Under the pieces are notes generated by a model. That model had not been told where the DNA came from. It saw only the letters and a program-made list of their open reading frames with translations, and made no database searches. A program made the position numbers and the translations under genes. Positions 7,783 through 14,698 of a stretch of DNA of 16,035 nt are shown here, one piece after another (position 1 is the stretch's first letter; each line of letters starts with the position of its first letter). The stretch spans positions 1 to 16,035 of the forward strand of contig VBFW01000193.1 of assembly GCA_005880525.1 (NCBI GenBank), read 5' to 3'. Source of the stretch: Chloroflexota bacterium (GTDB lineage Bacteria; Chloroflexota; Dormibacteria; Dormibacterales; Dormibacteraceae).

Positions 7783-8558
7783 CGCGGCTCCACGAGCAGG
7801 CTCTGCACGCTGCGCCCGATCCGCCCTCGCCGGTCGTACAGGGCGCCCTCCGCCACACCGACGCCGTTCGGCTCGAGCCACGTCCGCGCGTCGACCATCA
7901 CCCACTCGTCGACCGGATGCCGGTGCAGGTAGAGCGTGACGTCAGGGTTGACAAAGCTCATCCGGCGCGGGTCGACGACGCGGCTGATGCCGTTCGGGAA
8001 ATCCGCCGCGGCGCACACGCGAACCAACCCGGTCGGGTCCTCGCCCGGGATCACCGGGAGTCGAAGACGAAACCAGGAGAAGTGCGGGCCGGGCTCATCG
8101 AAGTCCGCCGGCGACCGGTTCTCGACGCCGATCAGGTGATAGGCCTCCGCGCCCGGACGCCAGCCGCCGGCCCAGGTCTGCAGAGATTCCGGCGGGGCGT
8201 GCGGGTGGTCTTCCGGCTCGTCCGGCACTGCCACGTCCGAGGTGCGAATGCGCAGGGCCGTGGCCCGACCAACCTCCTGCTCACCGTTCCACAGAGAGGC
8301 CTCGACGATCTGCACCTTGCGGCCGGGACGGACGAGCCGCGCCCTCACCTCCACCGGGATGCGGCCGAACGCACGCAGCAGCTCGACCGTCAGGCGGGTG
8401 ACGAACATGGGCTGCTCGGCAGGAAACCGTTCGACCTCGCGCGCTAACAGCATGGCCACCGGCGATCCATGCAGTGACTGGTCGGACCATGGGCTCAGCG
8501 CGGCGGCGGTCGCGACAAATCGACCGTCCCCCACGGGCTCGAATATCGACGCGGCCAC
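7779..8558 (-). CDS. Thioesterase family protein (TesB-like, double hot-dog)
   Basis: A 259-residue cytoplasmic protein matching acyl-CoA thioesterase-like proteins with two tandem hot-dog domains. Visible blocks are SPWSDQSLHGSPVAMLLARE in the first domain, VTRLTVELLRAFGRIPVEV, then HFSWFRLRLPVIPGEDPTG and VNPDVTLYLHRHPVDEWVMV in the second. The last is the conserved region before the C-terminal LEPNGVGVAEGALYDRRGRI segment. The start is taken as the GTG at 8558, which gives the normal family N terminus (AASIFEPVGDGRFVAT). No clear Shine-Dalgarno precedes it, so a leaderless message is possible. It is divergent from the PfpI gene with 52 bp between starts and overlaps the following HTH_42 gene by CTGA. 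The acyl substrate cannot be read from sequence. Confidence 0.85.
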   Translation of the reverse strand: MAASIFEPVGDGRFVATAAALSPWSDQSLHGSPVAMLLAREVERFPAEQPMFVTRLTVELLRAFGRIPVEVRARLVRPGRKVQIVEASLWNGEQEVGRATALRIRTSDVAVPDEPEDHPHAPPESLQTWAGGWRPGAEAYHLIGVENRSPADFDEPGPHFSWFRLRLPVIPGEDPTGLVRVCAAADFPNGISRVVDPRRMSFVNPDVTLYLHRHPVDEWVMVDARTWLEPNGVGVAEGALYDRRGRIGRSVQSLLVEPR

Positions 8559-8561
8559 CGA

Positions 8562-8605
8562 CAGACAGTTTGGTCGAACCGCTCGTATGGTGATCGGAAG
8601 GAGGT
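8562..8605 (+). promoter_or_regulatory. Candidate promoter and strong ribosome binding site of the PfpI gene
   Basis: CAGACA (8562-8567) and TATGGT (8586-8591) with 18 bp between them resemble a -35/-10 pair. A full AAGGAGGT (8598-8605) lies 5 nt before the ATG at 8611. This is the best Shine-Dalgarno in the window and fixes that start. The promoter part is a weak pattern match; the ribosome binding site is clear. Confidence 0.45.
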
Positions 8606-8610
8606 GGGCC

Positions 8611-9135
8611 ATGAGGATCGCGTGCGTTCTCGCTGCCGATTTCGAAGACTCCGAGTTCGAGGACCCATACAGGGCGTTTCTGGAGGCCGGCCATGAGGTC
8701 ACCGTCATCGGTCTGAGGGCGAATGAGCCGCTCAAGGGCAAGAAGAGCCAGGTCACCGTCCTCACCGAGAAGTCCTTTGACGACGTGAGCCCCAATGATT
8801 TCGACGCGCTGCTCATCCCTGGCGGCTACAGCCCAGACAAGCTGCGCGCGCATGACGAGCCGGTCGTCTTCGTGAAGTCGATGATGGCAGCCAACAAGCC
8901 GGTGCTCGCCATCTGCCACGGGCCGCAGCTGCTGCTGGCCGCCGAGGAGTACAAGCGCCACCGCATGACCGCGTGGAAGACGATCCAGGGCGACCTGAAG
9001 AAGGCCGGCGCCGACGTGGTCGACAGGGAGGTGGTCGTCGACCGGAACCTCGTCACCTCGAGGATGCCGCAGGACATCCCCGCGTTCATCCGCGAATCGC
9101 TCAAAGTCCTGGAGGCGGTGCCCGCGCGCCGATGA
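8611..9135 (+). CDS. DJ-1/PfpI family protein, YhbO-like
   Basis: A 174-residue single-domain member of the type 1 glutamine amidotransferase-like DJ-1/PfpI superfamily. It shows the nucleophile elbow AICHGPQLL with C102 and H103, and the acidic loop DFEDSEFEDP, where E15 fits the position of the Glu that pairs with the Cys. The motifs FDALLIPGGYSPD and LVTSRMPQDIPAF make it most like E. coli YhbO. YhbO-type proteins are linked to stress resistance, and glyoxalase or deglycase activity has been reported and debated. The start is fixed by a strong AAGGAGGT. The gene overlaps the following DUF3175 gene by ATGA, so the two are translationally coupled. It is cytoplasmic with no signal peptide. 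Confidence 0.93.
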   Translation: MRIACVLAADFEDSEFEDPYRAFLEAGHEVTVIGLRANEPLKGKKSQVTVLTEKSFDDVSPNDFDALLIPGGYSPDKLRAHDEPVVFVKSMMAANKPVLAICHGPQLLLAAEEYKRHRMTAWKTIQGDLKKAGADVVDREVVVDRNLVTSRMPQDIPAFIRESLKVLEAVPARR

Positions 9136-9422
9136 CGACACGCAAGGGCAGGCGCTGGTCGCTCGACGTGACGACGAAGAGCAACGCGCTCGACCTCGAG
9201 GCGAATATCTTCAAGCGCGACGACCCGCAGAGCATCGCGCGCTCTCTCAAGCGGTCGGCCGAGCGCAGCCACCGCCGCAAGAGCGATCCATATCGCTCTG
9301 CGATGTCGATGCTCACCTTCTATATCAACCGCGCCGGCAGGAACCTGCCTGAACAGAGGCGCGCGAAGCTCGAGGCCGCCAAGGACGAGCTCCGCGCGCT
9401 GTATGGAAGGAAAGGAGGCTGA
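9132..9422 (+). CDS. DUF3175 family protein
   Basis: A 96-residue basic protein that matches the uncharacterised DUF3175 family. Conserved blocks are RRWSLDVTTKSNALDLE, DDPQSIARSLKRSAERS, RRKSDPYRSAMSMLTFYINR and AGRNLPEQRRAKLEAAKDEL. The high Arg/Lys content and predicted helices are compatible with nucleic acid or acidic-partner binding, but no function is established. The ATG at 9132 overlaps the TGA of the PfpI gene by 4 bp; there is no independent ribosome binding site, which implies coupling. Joint expression with a YhbO-like protein hints at a stress role. A longer open frame upstream (from 8973) is the shadow of the PfpI gene. Confidence 0.88.
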   Translation: MTTRKGRRWSLDVTTKSNALDLEANIFKRDDPQSIARSLKRSAERSHRRKSDPYRSAMSMLTFYINRAGRNLPEQRRAKLEAAKDELRALYGRKGG

Positions 9423-9444
9423 TTCCCACTAACCTGAGCCCAGG

Positions 9445-10080
9445 ATGAGCGCGGCCTCCTACGCGGCCTTCCTCGCCGTCTCCCTGCTGGTGATCTGCAC
9501 GCCCGGCCAGGACACCGCGCTGACGATCCGCAACACGCTGCTGGGCGGACGGCGGTCCGGCTTGGCGACCGCGGCCGGGGTCTCGAGCGGCCAGGCGATC
9601 TGGACGCTCGCCACGAGCGCCGGGCTCGCGGTGATCCTTGTCGCGTCGGGACCCCTGTTCCTCGCGGTCAGGCTGGCCGGCGCCGCCTACCTGATCTACC
9701 TGGGGGTGCGCTCACTGATCAAAGCCGTCTCCAGGTCGGCTGCTCACGACGCGGCCGCCCATGGCGCGGCGGCACGCCTCGCGCCTCGAACCGCCTTCTG
9801 GCAGGGCCTGCTCAGCAACCTGTCCAACGCCAAGATGGTCGCCTTCTTCATCAGCCTGCTGCCGCAGTTCGCCGGGCAGCACCCGGGCTTCGTGATGCTC
9901 GCCCTGCTCGGCCTGAACTTCTGCCTGCTGACGCTCGCGTGGCTGGTCGGATACGCGTTCGCGATCGATCGCATGAAGGCGCTGCTCCTCCGCGGGCGGG
10001 TGCGGCGCGCGATGGACGCCCTGCTCGGCGCGGTGCTGGTGGGCCTTGGCGTGCGAATGACGCGGGAGGCGCTGGCCTAG
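9445..10080 (+). CDS. LysE/RhtB family amino acid exporter
   Basis: A 211-residue inner-membrane protein of the LysE superfamily, whose members export amino acids and related small molecules using the proton gradient. It has about six hydrophobic helices. The conserved N-terminal motif is CTPGQDTALTIRNTLLGGRR, followed by GLATAAGVSSGQAIW. RLAGAAYLIYLGVRSL and FWQGLLSNLSNAKMVAFFIS are also family-typical. The start is the ATG at 9445, 22 bp after the DUF3175 stop. An AGGAGG lies too far upstream to serve it, while TAACCT at 9430-9435 could be a -10 giving a very short leader. The stop overlaps the convergent M23 gene through a shared CTAG. Substrate is unknown. Confidence 0.92.
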   Translation: MSAASYAAFLAVSLLVICTPGQDTALTIRNTLLGGRRSGLATAAGVSSGQAIWTLATSAGLAVILVASGPLFLAVRLAGAAYLIYLGVRSLIKAVSRSAAHDAAAHGAAARLAPRTAFWQGLLSNLSNAKMVAFFISLLPQFAGQHPGFVMLALLGLNFCLLTLAWLVGYAFAIDRMKALLLRGRVRRAMDALLGAVLVGLGVRMTREALA

Positions 10081-10751
10081 CTGCCGGCGCGGTGGCAGAA
10101 CGGCGACGGCGACGCCTGCGGCTGCAGGTGCGCCTGCATGAACTCGTTCGGATTCACGAAGCGATTCGGAAATGCCGGGAATCCATCGCATGCCCCCGGC
10201 GGCAGCGCGCCTCGCCACGACGTCGCCGTGAAGTTGCCGATGTACACCCCGAAATGAAGGTGGGTCCGGGAGCCCATGTCCGCGACGTCGGCGAACACCT
10301 GGCCGCGCGTGACCACCGCGCCGACTCCGAACCCGCGCCTCGGCCACACGTGCCAGTACTGCGTGAGCACCACGCCCTGGGCCGTGTTGTGGCGGATCAA
10401 CATTCCGCCCTTGAACGTCGGATCGACCGTGTAGCCGGCGATCACGCCATTGGCCGCGGCCGCCACCGGCTGGATGCCCGTCGTGATGTCGACCCCGGTG
10501 TGCAGCCAGATCGCGCCGGTGGCCGAGCAGCGGCGCAGCACTGTGCCATTACAGAGCCGCCACTGGCTGCCGAACCCGAGGCAGTGCGGCTGCCACGTAG
10601 GCAGCGGATACGAGAAGTAATCGGCTGGTGCGGCCGCGGCGTGAACCTCCGCCGAAGCGTTCGCCGCGGCTGCCGCCGGCGGCATGAACGCCCACGACAT
10701 GCACACGAGCGCGGCCGCGATCATGGGCACTCTCAATCTGGAATCGCCCAT
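10077..10751 (-). CDS. Secreted M23 family metallopeptidase
   Basis: A 224-residue protein of the lysostaphin/LytM-type zinc peptidase family, expected to cut peptidoglycan cross-bridges outside the membrane. An N-terminal signal-like segment (RLRVPMIAAALVCMSWAF, then an Ala-rich stretch) ends near residue 32. The M23 signature is complete: H84 and D88 in WLHTGVDI, H134 in YWHVWP, and H164/H166 in THLHFG. Cys57, Cys67 and Cys75 could form a disulfide in the exported protein. It has no LysM, SH3 or coiled-coil domain, so it is a bare catalytic module. The ATG at 10751 is used; ATG 10724, after a GAGAG, is an alternative giving a more standard signal peptide. It is divergent from the Y-family polymerase, and its TAG shares CTAG with the exporter's stop. 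Confidence 0.9.
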   Translation of the reverse strand: MGDSRLRVPMIAAALVCMSWAFMPPAAAAANASAEVHAAAAPADYFSYPLPTWQPHCLGFGSQWRLCNGTVLRRCSATGAIWLHTGVDITTGIQPVAAAANGVIAGYTVDPTFKGGMLIRHNTAQGVVLTQYWHVWPRRGFGVGAVVTRGQVFADVADMGSRTHLHFGVYIGNFTATSWRGALPPGACDGFPAFPNRFVNPNEFMQAHLQPQASPSPFCHRAGS

Positions 10752-10773
10752 GGCTACATCATGATCGACACCC

Positions 10774-10802
10774 TTGCGGCCTCGGGCGGGTCATGAGAAC
10801 AT
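10774..10802 (+). promoter_or_regulatory. Candidate leaderless promoter of the Y-family polymerase
   Basis: TTGCGG (10774-10779) and GAACAT (10797-10802) are spaced by 17 bp. The -10 keeps the A at position 2 and T at position 6, which matter most. Transcription would start at about 10809, the G of the GTG start codon, so the message would be leaderless. No Shine-Dalgarno is present, which agrees. Confidence 0.45.
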
Positions 10803-10809
10803 CTGTTTG
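10796..10809. promoter_or_regulatory. SOS/LexA-like operator
   Basis: AGAACATCTGTTTG differs at two flank positions from the Gram-positive LexA consensus CGAACNNNNGTTCG. It keeps GAAC and GTT in the right register and lies directly before an error-prone polymerase gene, a classic LexA target. It overlaps the proposed -10, so bound repressor would block polymerase. It could also affect the divergent M23 gene, whose start is 45 bp away. Confidence 0.55.
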
Positions 10810-12107
10810 TGGGTGCGCGGGCCCCGTCGCGGGAGGCCATCGAGCTTGGCCTCAACCTGGCCGAGCCGGCGACGCTCGTCATCGACCTGAACTGCGCGTT
10901 CGCCTCGATCGAGCAGCAGCACGATCGGGCGCTTCGCGGACGGCCGATCGCGATCGGAGCCTACGACGTCGACGCGGCCACGATCGTCTCCTCGTCGCGA
11001 GAGGCGCGCGACCTCGGCATCAAGACCGGCATGAAGGTGTTCGAGGCGAAGGCGATCTACCCGGCGATCATCATCCGCGAGCCCAACCCTCCCCTCTACC
11101 GCGCGGCGTCGGACCAGCTCATCGAGATCATGGATCGGCACAGCCCCGACGTCCTGCGCATGTCGATCGACGAGGCGTCGATGAACCTGGCCGGCACGCC
11201 GAACCTGAAGAAGCTCGGACCGGAGGGCGTCGGCATGGCGGTGAAGCGAGCGATCCGCGCCGAGATCGGAGAGTGCGTCACCGCCTCGGTCGGCGTCTCG
11301 ACGTCGATCTGGATGGCCAAGCAGGCCTCGAACCTGGACAAGCGCGACGGTCTTCGCCGCATCGACCACACCAACCTCATCTCGGTGTTCGAGGGGCTGG
11401 GCCTGACCGATCTGTCAGGCATCGCGGAGGCGAGCGCGCGTCGCCTGGCCAAGGCCGGCATCCACACGCCGATGGACTTCCTGCGCGCCACCAATTCACG
11501 GCTCCGGGGCGCCGGCATGCACGAGGAGGTCGCGGGCGGCTGGGCCAGGAGGCTGCGTGGATTCGAGGTGGGAGCTTTCGAACATGCGGCGCGCAAGAGC
11601 TACAGCCACTCGCACGTGATGTCGCGCGCGACCACCTCGCAAAGGGAGCTCGAGGAGCTGCTCATGCGGCTCTCGGACATGGTCGGGCGCAGGCTGCGCT
11701 CAGCCGGCAGGCGCGGCCGGGTGGTGTCGATCGGCGTCGTGTACCGGCCGGATGTGGGCCACGTCTCGCGCCAGATGACTCTTTCCGAGCCCATCGCCAC
11801 CGGCGACGAGATCTACCAGGCCGCGCGCAAGCTGCTGGCCGCTCGCGATCCTCGCTTGCTGGTGGGCACTCTGGGAGTCGGGCTTTCAGGGCTGATCGAA
11901 GGTGACGAGGGCCAGCTGGACCTGTTCAGACCAGGGGCGGCACCGCCGCGGAACGAGAAGCTCGAAGCGGCGGTCGACGCGATCCGCGACCGATTCGGCG
12001 AGGACGCGATGCAGCGCTCGCGGCTGCTGGGCCGAGCGCCGGTCGTTCGCGACCGGATCGCATTCGGGAACACGGGACATCCTGACGAAAAGGGGACGCG
12101 AAGCTAG
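10809..12107 (+). CDS. dinB: Y-family DNA polymerase (DinB/Pol IV-like)
   Basis: A 432-residue translesion polymerase. Palm-domain acidic residues are present: D26 in VIDLNCAFASIEQQ, and D121 and E122 in MSIDEAS. F31 occupies the expected steric-gate position. The first motif is DLNxxFAxxEQQ rather than the DMDAFFASVE of standard DinB. SSSREARDLGIKTGMKVFEA and GVSTSIWMAKQASNLDKRDG are the other Y-family blocks. A helix-hairpin-helix thumb and a little-finger region follow, and QLDLF (369-373) is a good beta-clamp binding motif. The GTG at 10809 is chosen because it keeps the palm intact and matches the leaderless promoter. A SOS-like box just before it suggests DNA-damage induction. The stop shares CTAG with a small convergent gene. 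Confidence 0.9.
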   Translation: MGARAPSREAIELGLNLAEPATLVIDLNCAFASIEQQHDRALRGRPIAIGAYDVDAATIVSSSREARDLGIKTGMKVFEAKAIYPAIIIREPNPPLYRAASDQLIEIMDRHSPDVLRMSIDEASMNLAGTPNLKKLGPEGVGMAVKRAIRAEIGECVTASVGVSTSIWMAKQASNLDKRDGLRRIDHTNLISVFEGLGLTDLSGIAEASARRLAKAGIHTPMDFLRATNSRLRGAGMHEEVAGGWARRLRGFEVGAFEHAARKSYSHSHVMSRATTSQRELEELLMRLSDMVGRRLRSAGRRGRVVSIGVVYRPDVGHVSRQMTLSEPIATGDEIYQAARKLLAARDPRLLVGTLGVGLSGLIEGDEGQLDLFRPGAAPPRNEKLEAAVDAIRDRFGEDAMQRSRLLGRAPVVRDRIAFGNTGHPDEKGTRS

Positions 12108-12265
12108 CTCGCGGCCTGCTCCTGGGTCTGGTTCATCAGCAGCCACTCCTGGCCGCAGCTCTGGGCGAGCTGAGGTGTCTCGTGCGCGTGGGGGCACGAC
12201 CACACAGGTTGCTGCAGCGCGTCGTCATCGTTGCTCGCTTCGGCGCGATAAGCCCACGCCGGCAA
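12104..12265 (-). CDS. Small Cys/His protein with CPHAHET motif
   Basis: A predicted 53-residue protein ending with VWSCPHAHETPQLAQSCGQ, then EWLLMNQ. I recognise CPHAHET followed by a Cys about ten residues on from small uncharacterised proteins of high-GC bacteria; function is unknown. The Cys-x-His-x-His...Cys arrangement could bind a metal. The start is the TTG at 12265, preceded by GAGG at 7 nt. A TTG pair at 12322/12319 would add 18-19 residues, and the GTG within PVWSC would give only 33. Its TAG overlaps the polymerase TAG through CTAG, the same arrangement as in the LysE/M23 pair, which supports it as a real gene. Confidence 0.5.
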   Translation of the reverse strand: MPAWAYRAEASNDDDALQQPVWSCPHAHETPQLAQSCGQEWLLMNQTQEQAAS

Positions 12266-12363
12266 CGGGCTGCCTCGGAGCGGCCGGTGCGTTCCGAGGA
12301 CGCGGATCTTGTAGCCCAACAAGCGGAACGCTAAATGAACGATCTCGCAAAATCCTCCTCCAT

Positions 12364-12393
12364 TTGAGGTAATCCTGCGGTTCGTTTCATACT
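12364..12393 (+). promoter_or_regulatory. Candidate promoter of the Rieske-aminotransferase operon
   Basis: TTGAGG (12364-12369) and CATACT (12388-12393) are separated by 18 bp. Transcription would start near 12400, only about 5 nt before the ATG at 12405, giving a nearly leaderless message. The region is locally AT-rich compared with its surroundings. The stretch 12270-12360 holds no other feature I can support. Confidence 0.4.
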
Positions 12394-12404
12394 CGCAACC
12401 AGGC

Positions 12405-13364
12405 ATGATCGACGATCCGGTTCTGATCGAGGACTGGCACCCGGTGGCTCGGGTCGAGGATCTCGCGGGCGGAGGTCCGGTCGCGGCCCGGCTGCTCGGC
12501 GAGGACCTGGTCCTCTGGAGGTCGGGCGACGAGTATCTCGCGTGGCGCGACCTTTGCGTGCATCGCGGCACCCGCCTCTCGCTCGGCCACGTCGTCAACG
12601 GCGACCGTCTCGAGTGCGCTTACCACGGGTGGACGTACGGCGACGAGGGAGAGTGCGTGCACATCCCGGCCCATCCCGAGCAGAGCCCGCCCGCCAAAGC
12701 GCGCGTCACCGTGTACCGCGCCACGACCAAGCACGGGGTGGTCTGGGCCACGCTGGGCAGCGGGTCGGCGGCGATCCCTGGCTTCGAGCTGCTCGACGAC
12801 CCCGCGCACAATGTGGTGATGTCAGGCCCGTACCCAGTGAAGGCAAGCGGGCCGCGAGTCGTCGAGAACTTCCTCGACGTCGGTCATTTTCCATTCGTGC
12901 ACGAGGGGATACTGGGCGACCGCAAGCGTCCTGAGATCGCCGACTACGAGACCTCGACGGGACCGGATGGCGTGCTCGCGAAAGGCGTCAGTGTCTTCCA
13001 GCCCGACCCTTACGGCACCGGCGAGGGCGCGACGGTGACCTATACGTATCGCGTGCACCGCCCGCTGACCGCATCGTTCATCAAGCACGGGGACCATTCA
13101 TTCGGGATGCTGCTCGCGGTCACGCCTCACGACGCCGTCACCAGCACGGCATGGATGTGGCAGGCGATGAACTACGAGCCTGCCGGCGATATGGTCGAGT
13201 TCCAGGACCGGATCTTTGAGCAGGACCGGCCCATCCTCGAATCGCAACGGCCGGAGCTCCTGCCGCTCGACCTGCAGGCGGAGCTGCACCTGCGCAGCGA
13301 CCGCACGGCCATCGCCTACCGGCGCTGGCTTCGCGAGCTCGGCGTGCGCACTGGAACCGCATGA
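12405..13364 (+). CDS. Rieske [2Fe-2S] non-heme iron oxygenase, alpha subunit
   Basis: A 319-residue oxygenase. The Rieske cluster ligands are C51-V-H53 and C71/H74 in CAYHGWTYGDEGEC, with the typical 17-residue spacing. The catalytic domain has VENFLDVGHFPFVHEG, with H161 and H166 binding the mononuclear iron and D158 as the likely bridging Asp. Near the C terminus, FEQDRPILESQRPELLPLDL resembles vanillate demethylase- and phenylpropionate dioxygenase-type alpha subunits. Such enzymes hydroxylate or demethylate aromatic or N-methyl substrates and need an electron-transfer partner, none of which is encoded here. The ATG at 12405 has no strong ribosome binding site, and a promoter lies immediately upstream. 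The stop overlaps the aminotransferase start (ATGA), so the two likely act in one pathway. The substrate is unknown. Confidence 0.9.
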   Translation: MIDDPVLIEDWHPVARVEDLAGGGPVAARLLGEDLVLWRSGDEYLAWRDLCVHRGTRLSLGHVVNGDRLECAYHGWTYGDEGECVHIPAHPEQSPPAKARVTVYRATTKHGVVWATLGSGSAAIPGFELLDDPAHNVVMSGPYPVKASGPRVVENFLDVGHFPFVHEGILGDRKRPEIADYETSTGPDGVLAKGVSVFQPDPYGTGEGATVTYTYRVHRPLTASFIKHGDHSFGMLLAVTPHDAVTSTAWMWQAMNYEPAGDMVEFQDRIFEQDRPILESQRPELLPLDLQAELHLRSDRTAIAYRRWLRELGVRTGTA

Positions 13365-14698
13365 CCTCGCCGGAGGAGACATACCGCCGGACCACACCGC
13401 GCTCGCGAGAGCTGCACGAGCGCGCAGTGGCGGTGATGCCCGGCGGCACCACGCGCACGACCACCTACTTCCCGCCGTACCCGCTGTACATCGAGCGCGG
13501 CGAGGGCTGCTTCATCTGGGACGCCGACTGCACCGAGCGCGTCGACATGCTCGGCAACTACAGCGCGATGATCCTCGGCCACGCGCACCCGAAGATCGTC
13601 GAGGCGATCCGCGACCAGGCGGCGCGCGGCACCGGCTTCGCGGCCGCCAACCCGGTCGAGGTCGAGCTGGCGACGCTTCTGTGCGAGCGCGTGCCGAGCT
13701 TCGACGCGGTGCGCTTCTGCAACTCCGGCACCGAGGCAACCATGTTCGCGATGCGCCTGGCCCGCGCGTTCACGGGCAGGCCGAAGATCGCGCGCATGGA
13801 GGGCGGCTACCACGGGACCCACGATTACGCGGAGGTGAGCACGCACCCGTTGGTGGACGACGCGGGGCCGCCGGACGCGCCGATCGCCGTCCGCGACTCG
13901 ATCGGCACGCCCGAATGGGCGCTGGAGAACGTAGTCGTGCTGCCGTTCAACGACCCGGATGCCGCGGAGGCCATCATCCGGCGCGAGGCGGGGTCGCTTG
14001 CCGCGGTCATCCTCGAGCCGATCATCGGCGCGGGCGGGGTGATCGCGGCGCGTCCCGTGTTCCTGCAGCGCCTTCGCGACGTGACAGTCGAGCTCGGGAT
14101 CCTCCTCATCTTCGACGAGGTCATCTCATTTCGCGTCGGGCCCGGCGGCGCGCAGGAGATGTACGGCGTGACCCCGGACCTGACGACTCTCGGCAAGATC
14201 ATCGGCGGCGGCCTGCCGGTCGCCGCGTTCGGCGGCCGTGCCGATGTGATGGAGCTCCTCGACCCGCGGCGCGAACCGAACCTCGCCCAGGGCGGCACCT
14301 ACAACGGCAACCCGCTAGGGATGGCCGCCGGCCTCGCCTGCATGCGAGAGCTGACGCCCGACGTTTTCGCGGAGCTCAACCGGAAGGGCGAGCGCGTGGC
14401 CGAGCAGCTATCGGAGGTGTTCGCGTCGCATGGAGTGCCGGCGCAGATCAATGGCGTGGGCTCGCTGCTCGCGATCCATTTCTCGGATAAACCAGTGGTC
14501 GACTACCGCGCGGTTGCCGCCTCGGACAAGAAGCGAATGCGGGACTTCTTCCTCGCGCTGGTCAACCACGGCGTGCTGATGGCGCCGCGCGGCATGGGCG
14601 CCATCTCGACGCCGATGGACGAGGACGTTCTGCAGCGCTTTGTCGACGCGGTGGACGAGGTCGTGGGCGAGCTCAAGCCCGCGTGGGGATCAGGGTAG
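13361..14698 (+). CDS. Class III PLP aminotransferase, glutamate-1-semialdehyde aminomutase-like
   Basis: A 445-residue fold-type I PLP enzyme. The Schiff-base Lys is K279 in TTLGKIIGGGLPVAAFGG. D252 in IFDEVISFR contacts the pyridine nitrogen, and NSGTEATMFAMRLAR (121-135) with GGYHGTHD (148-155) forms the cofactor cup. It is related to HemL but is probably not the haem-pathway enzyme: it carries a long divergent insert (HPLVDDAGPPDAP), and it is translationally coupled (ATGA) to a Rieske oxygenase, not to tetrapyrrole genes. A transamination or aminomutase step on an amine produced or used by the oxygenase is the simplest reading. Its 3' end overlaps the convergent ankyrin gene by 26 bp. 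Confidence 0.9.
   Translation: MTSPEETYRRTTPRSRELHERAVAVMPGGTTRTTTYFPPYPLYIERGEGCFIWDADCTERVDMLGNYSAMILGHAHPKIVEAIRDQAARGTGFAAANPVEVELATLLCERVPSFDAVRFCNSGTEATMFAMRLARAFTGRPKIARMEGGYHGTHDYAEVSTHPLVDDAGPPDAPIAVRDSIGTPEWALENVVVLPFNDPDAAEAIIRREAGSLAAVILEPIIGAGGVIAARPVFLQRLRDVTVELGILLIFDEVISFRVGPGGAQEMYGVTPDLTTLGKIIGGGLPVAAFGGRADVMELLDPRREPNLAQGGTYNGNPLGMAAGLACMRELTPDVFAELNRKGERVAEQLSEVFASHGVPAQINGVGSLLAIHFSDKPVVDYRAVAASDKKRMRDFFLALVNHGVLMAPRGMGAISTPMDEDVLQRFVDAVDEVVGELKPAWGSG

Noticed and set aside
6634..7932. Plus-strand 432-codon open frame opposite the HTH_42 gene
   Set aside because: Its translation is the antisense shadow of a GC-rich gene, lacks recognisable motifs, and spans two genes on the other strand.
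13361..14698. True hemL of tetrapyrrole synthesis
   Set aside because: Operon partner and inserted segments differ from the haem-pathway enzyme; only the general family is supported.
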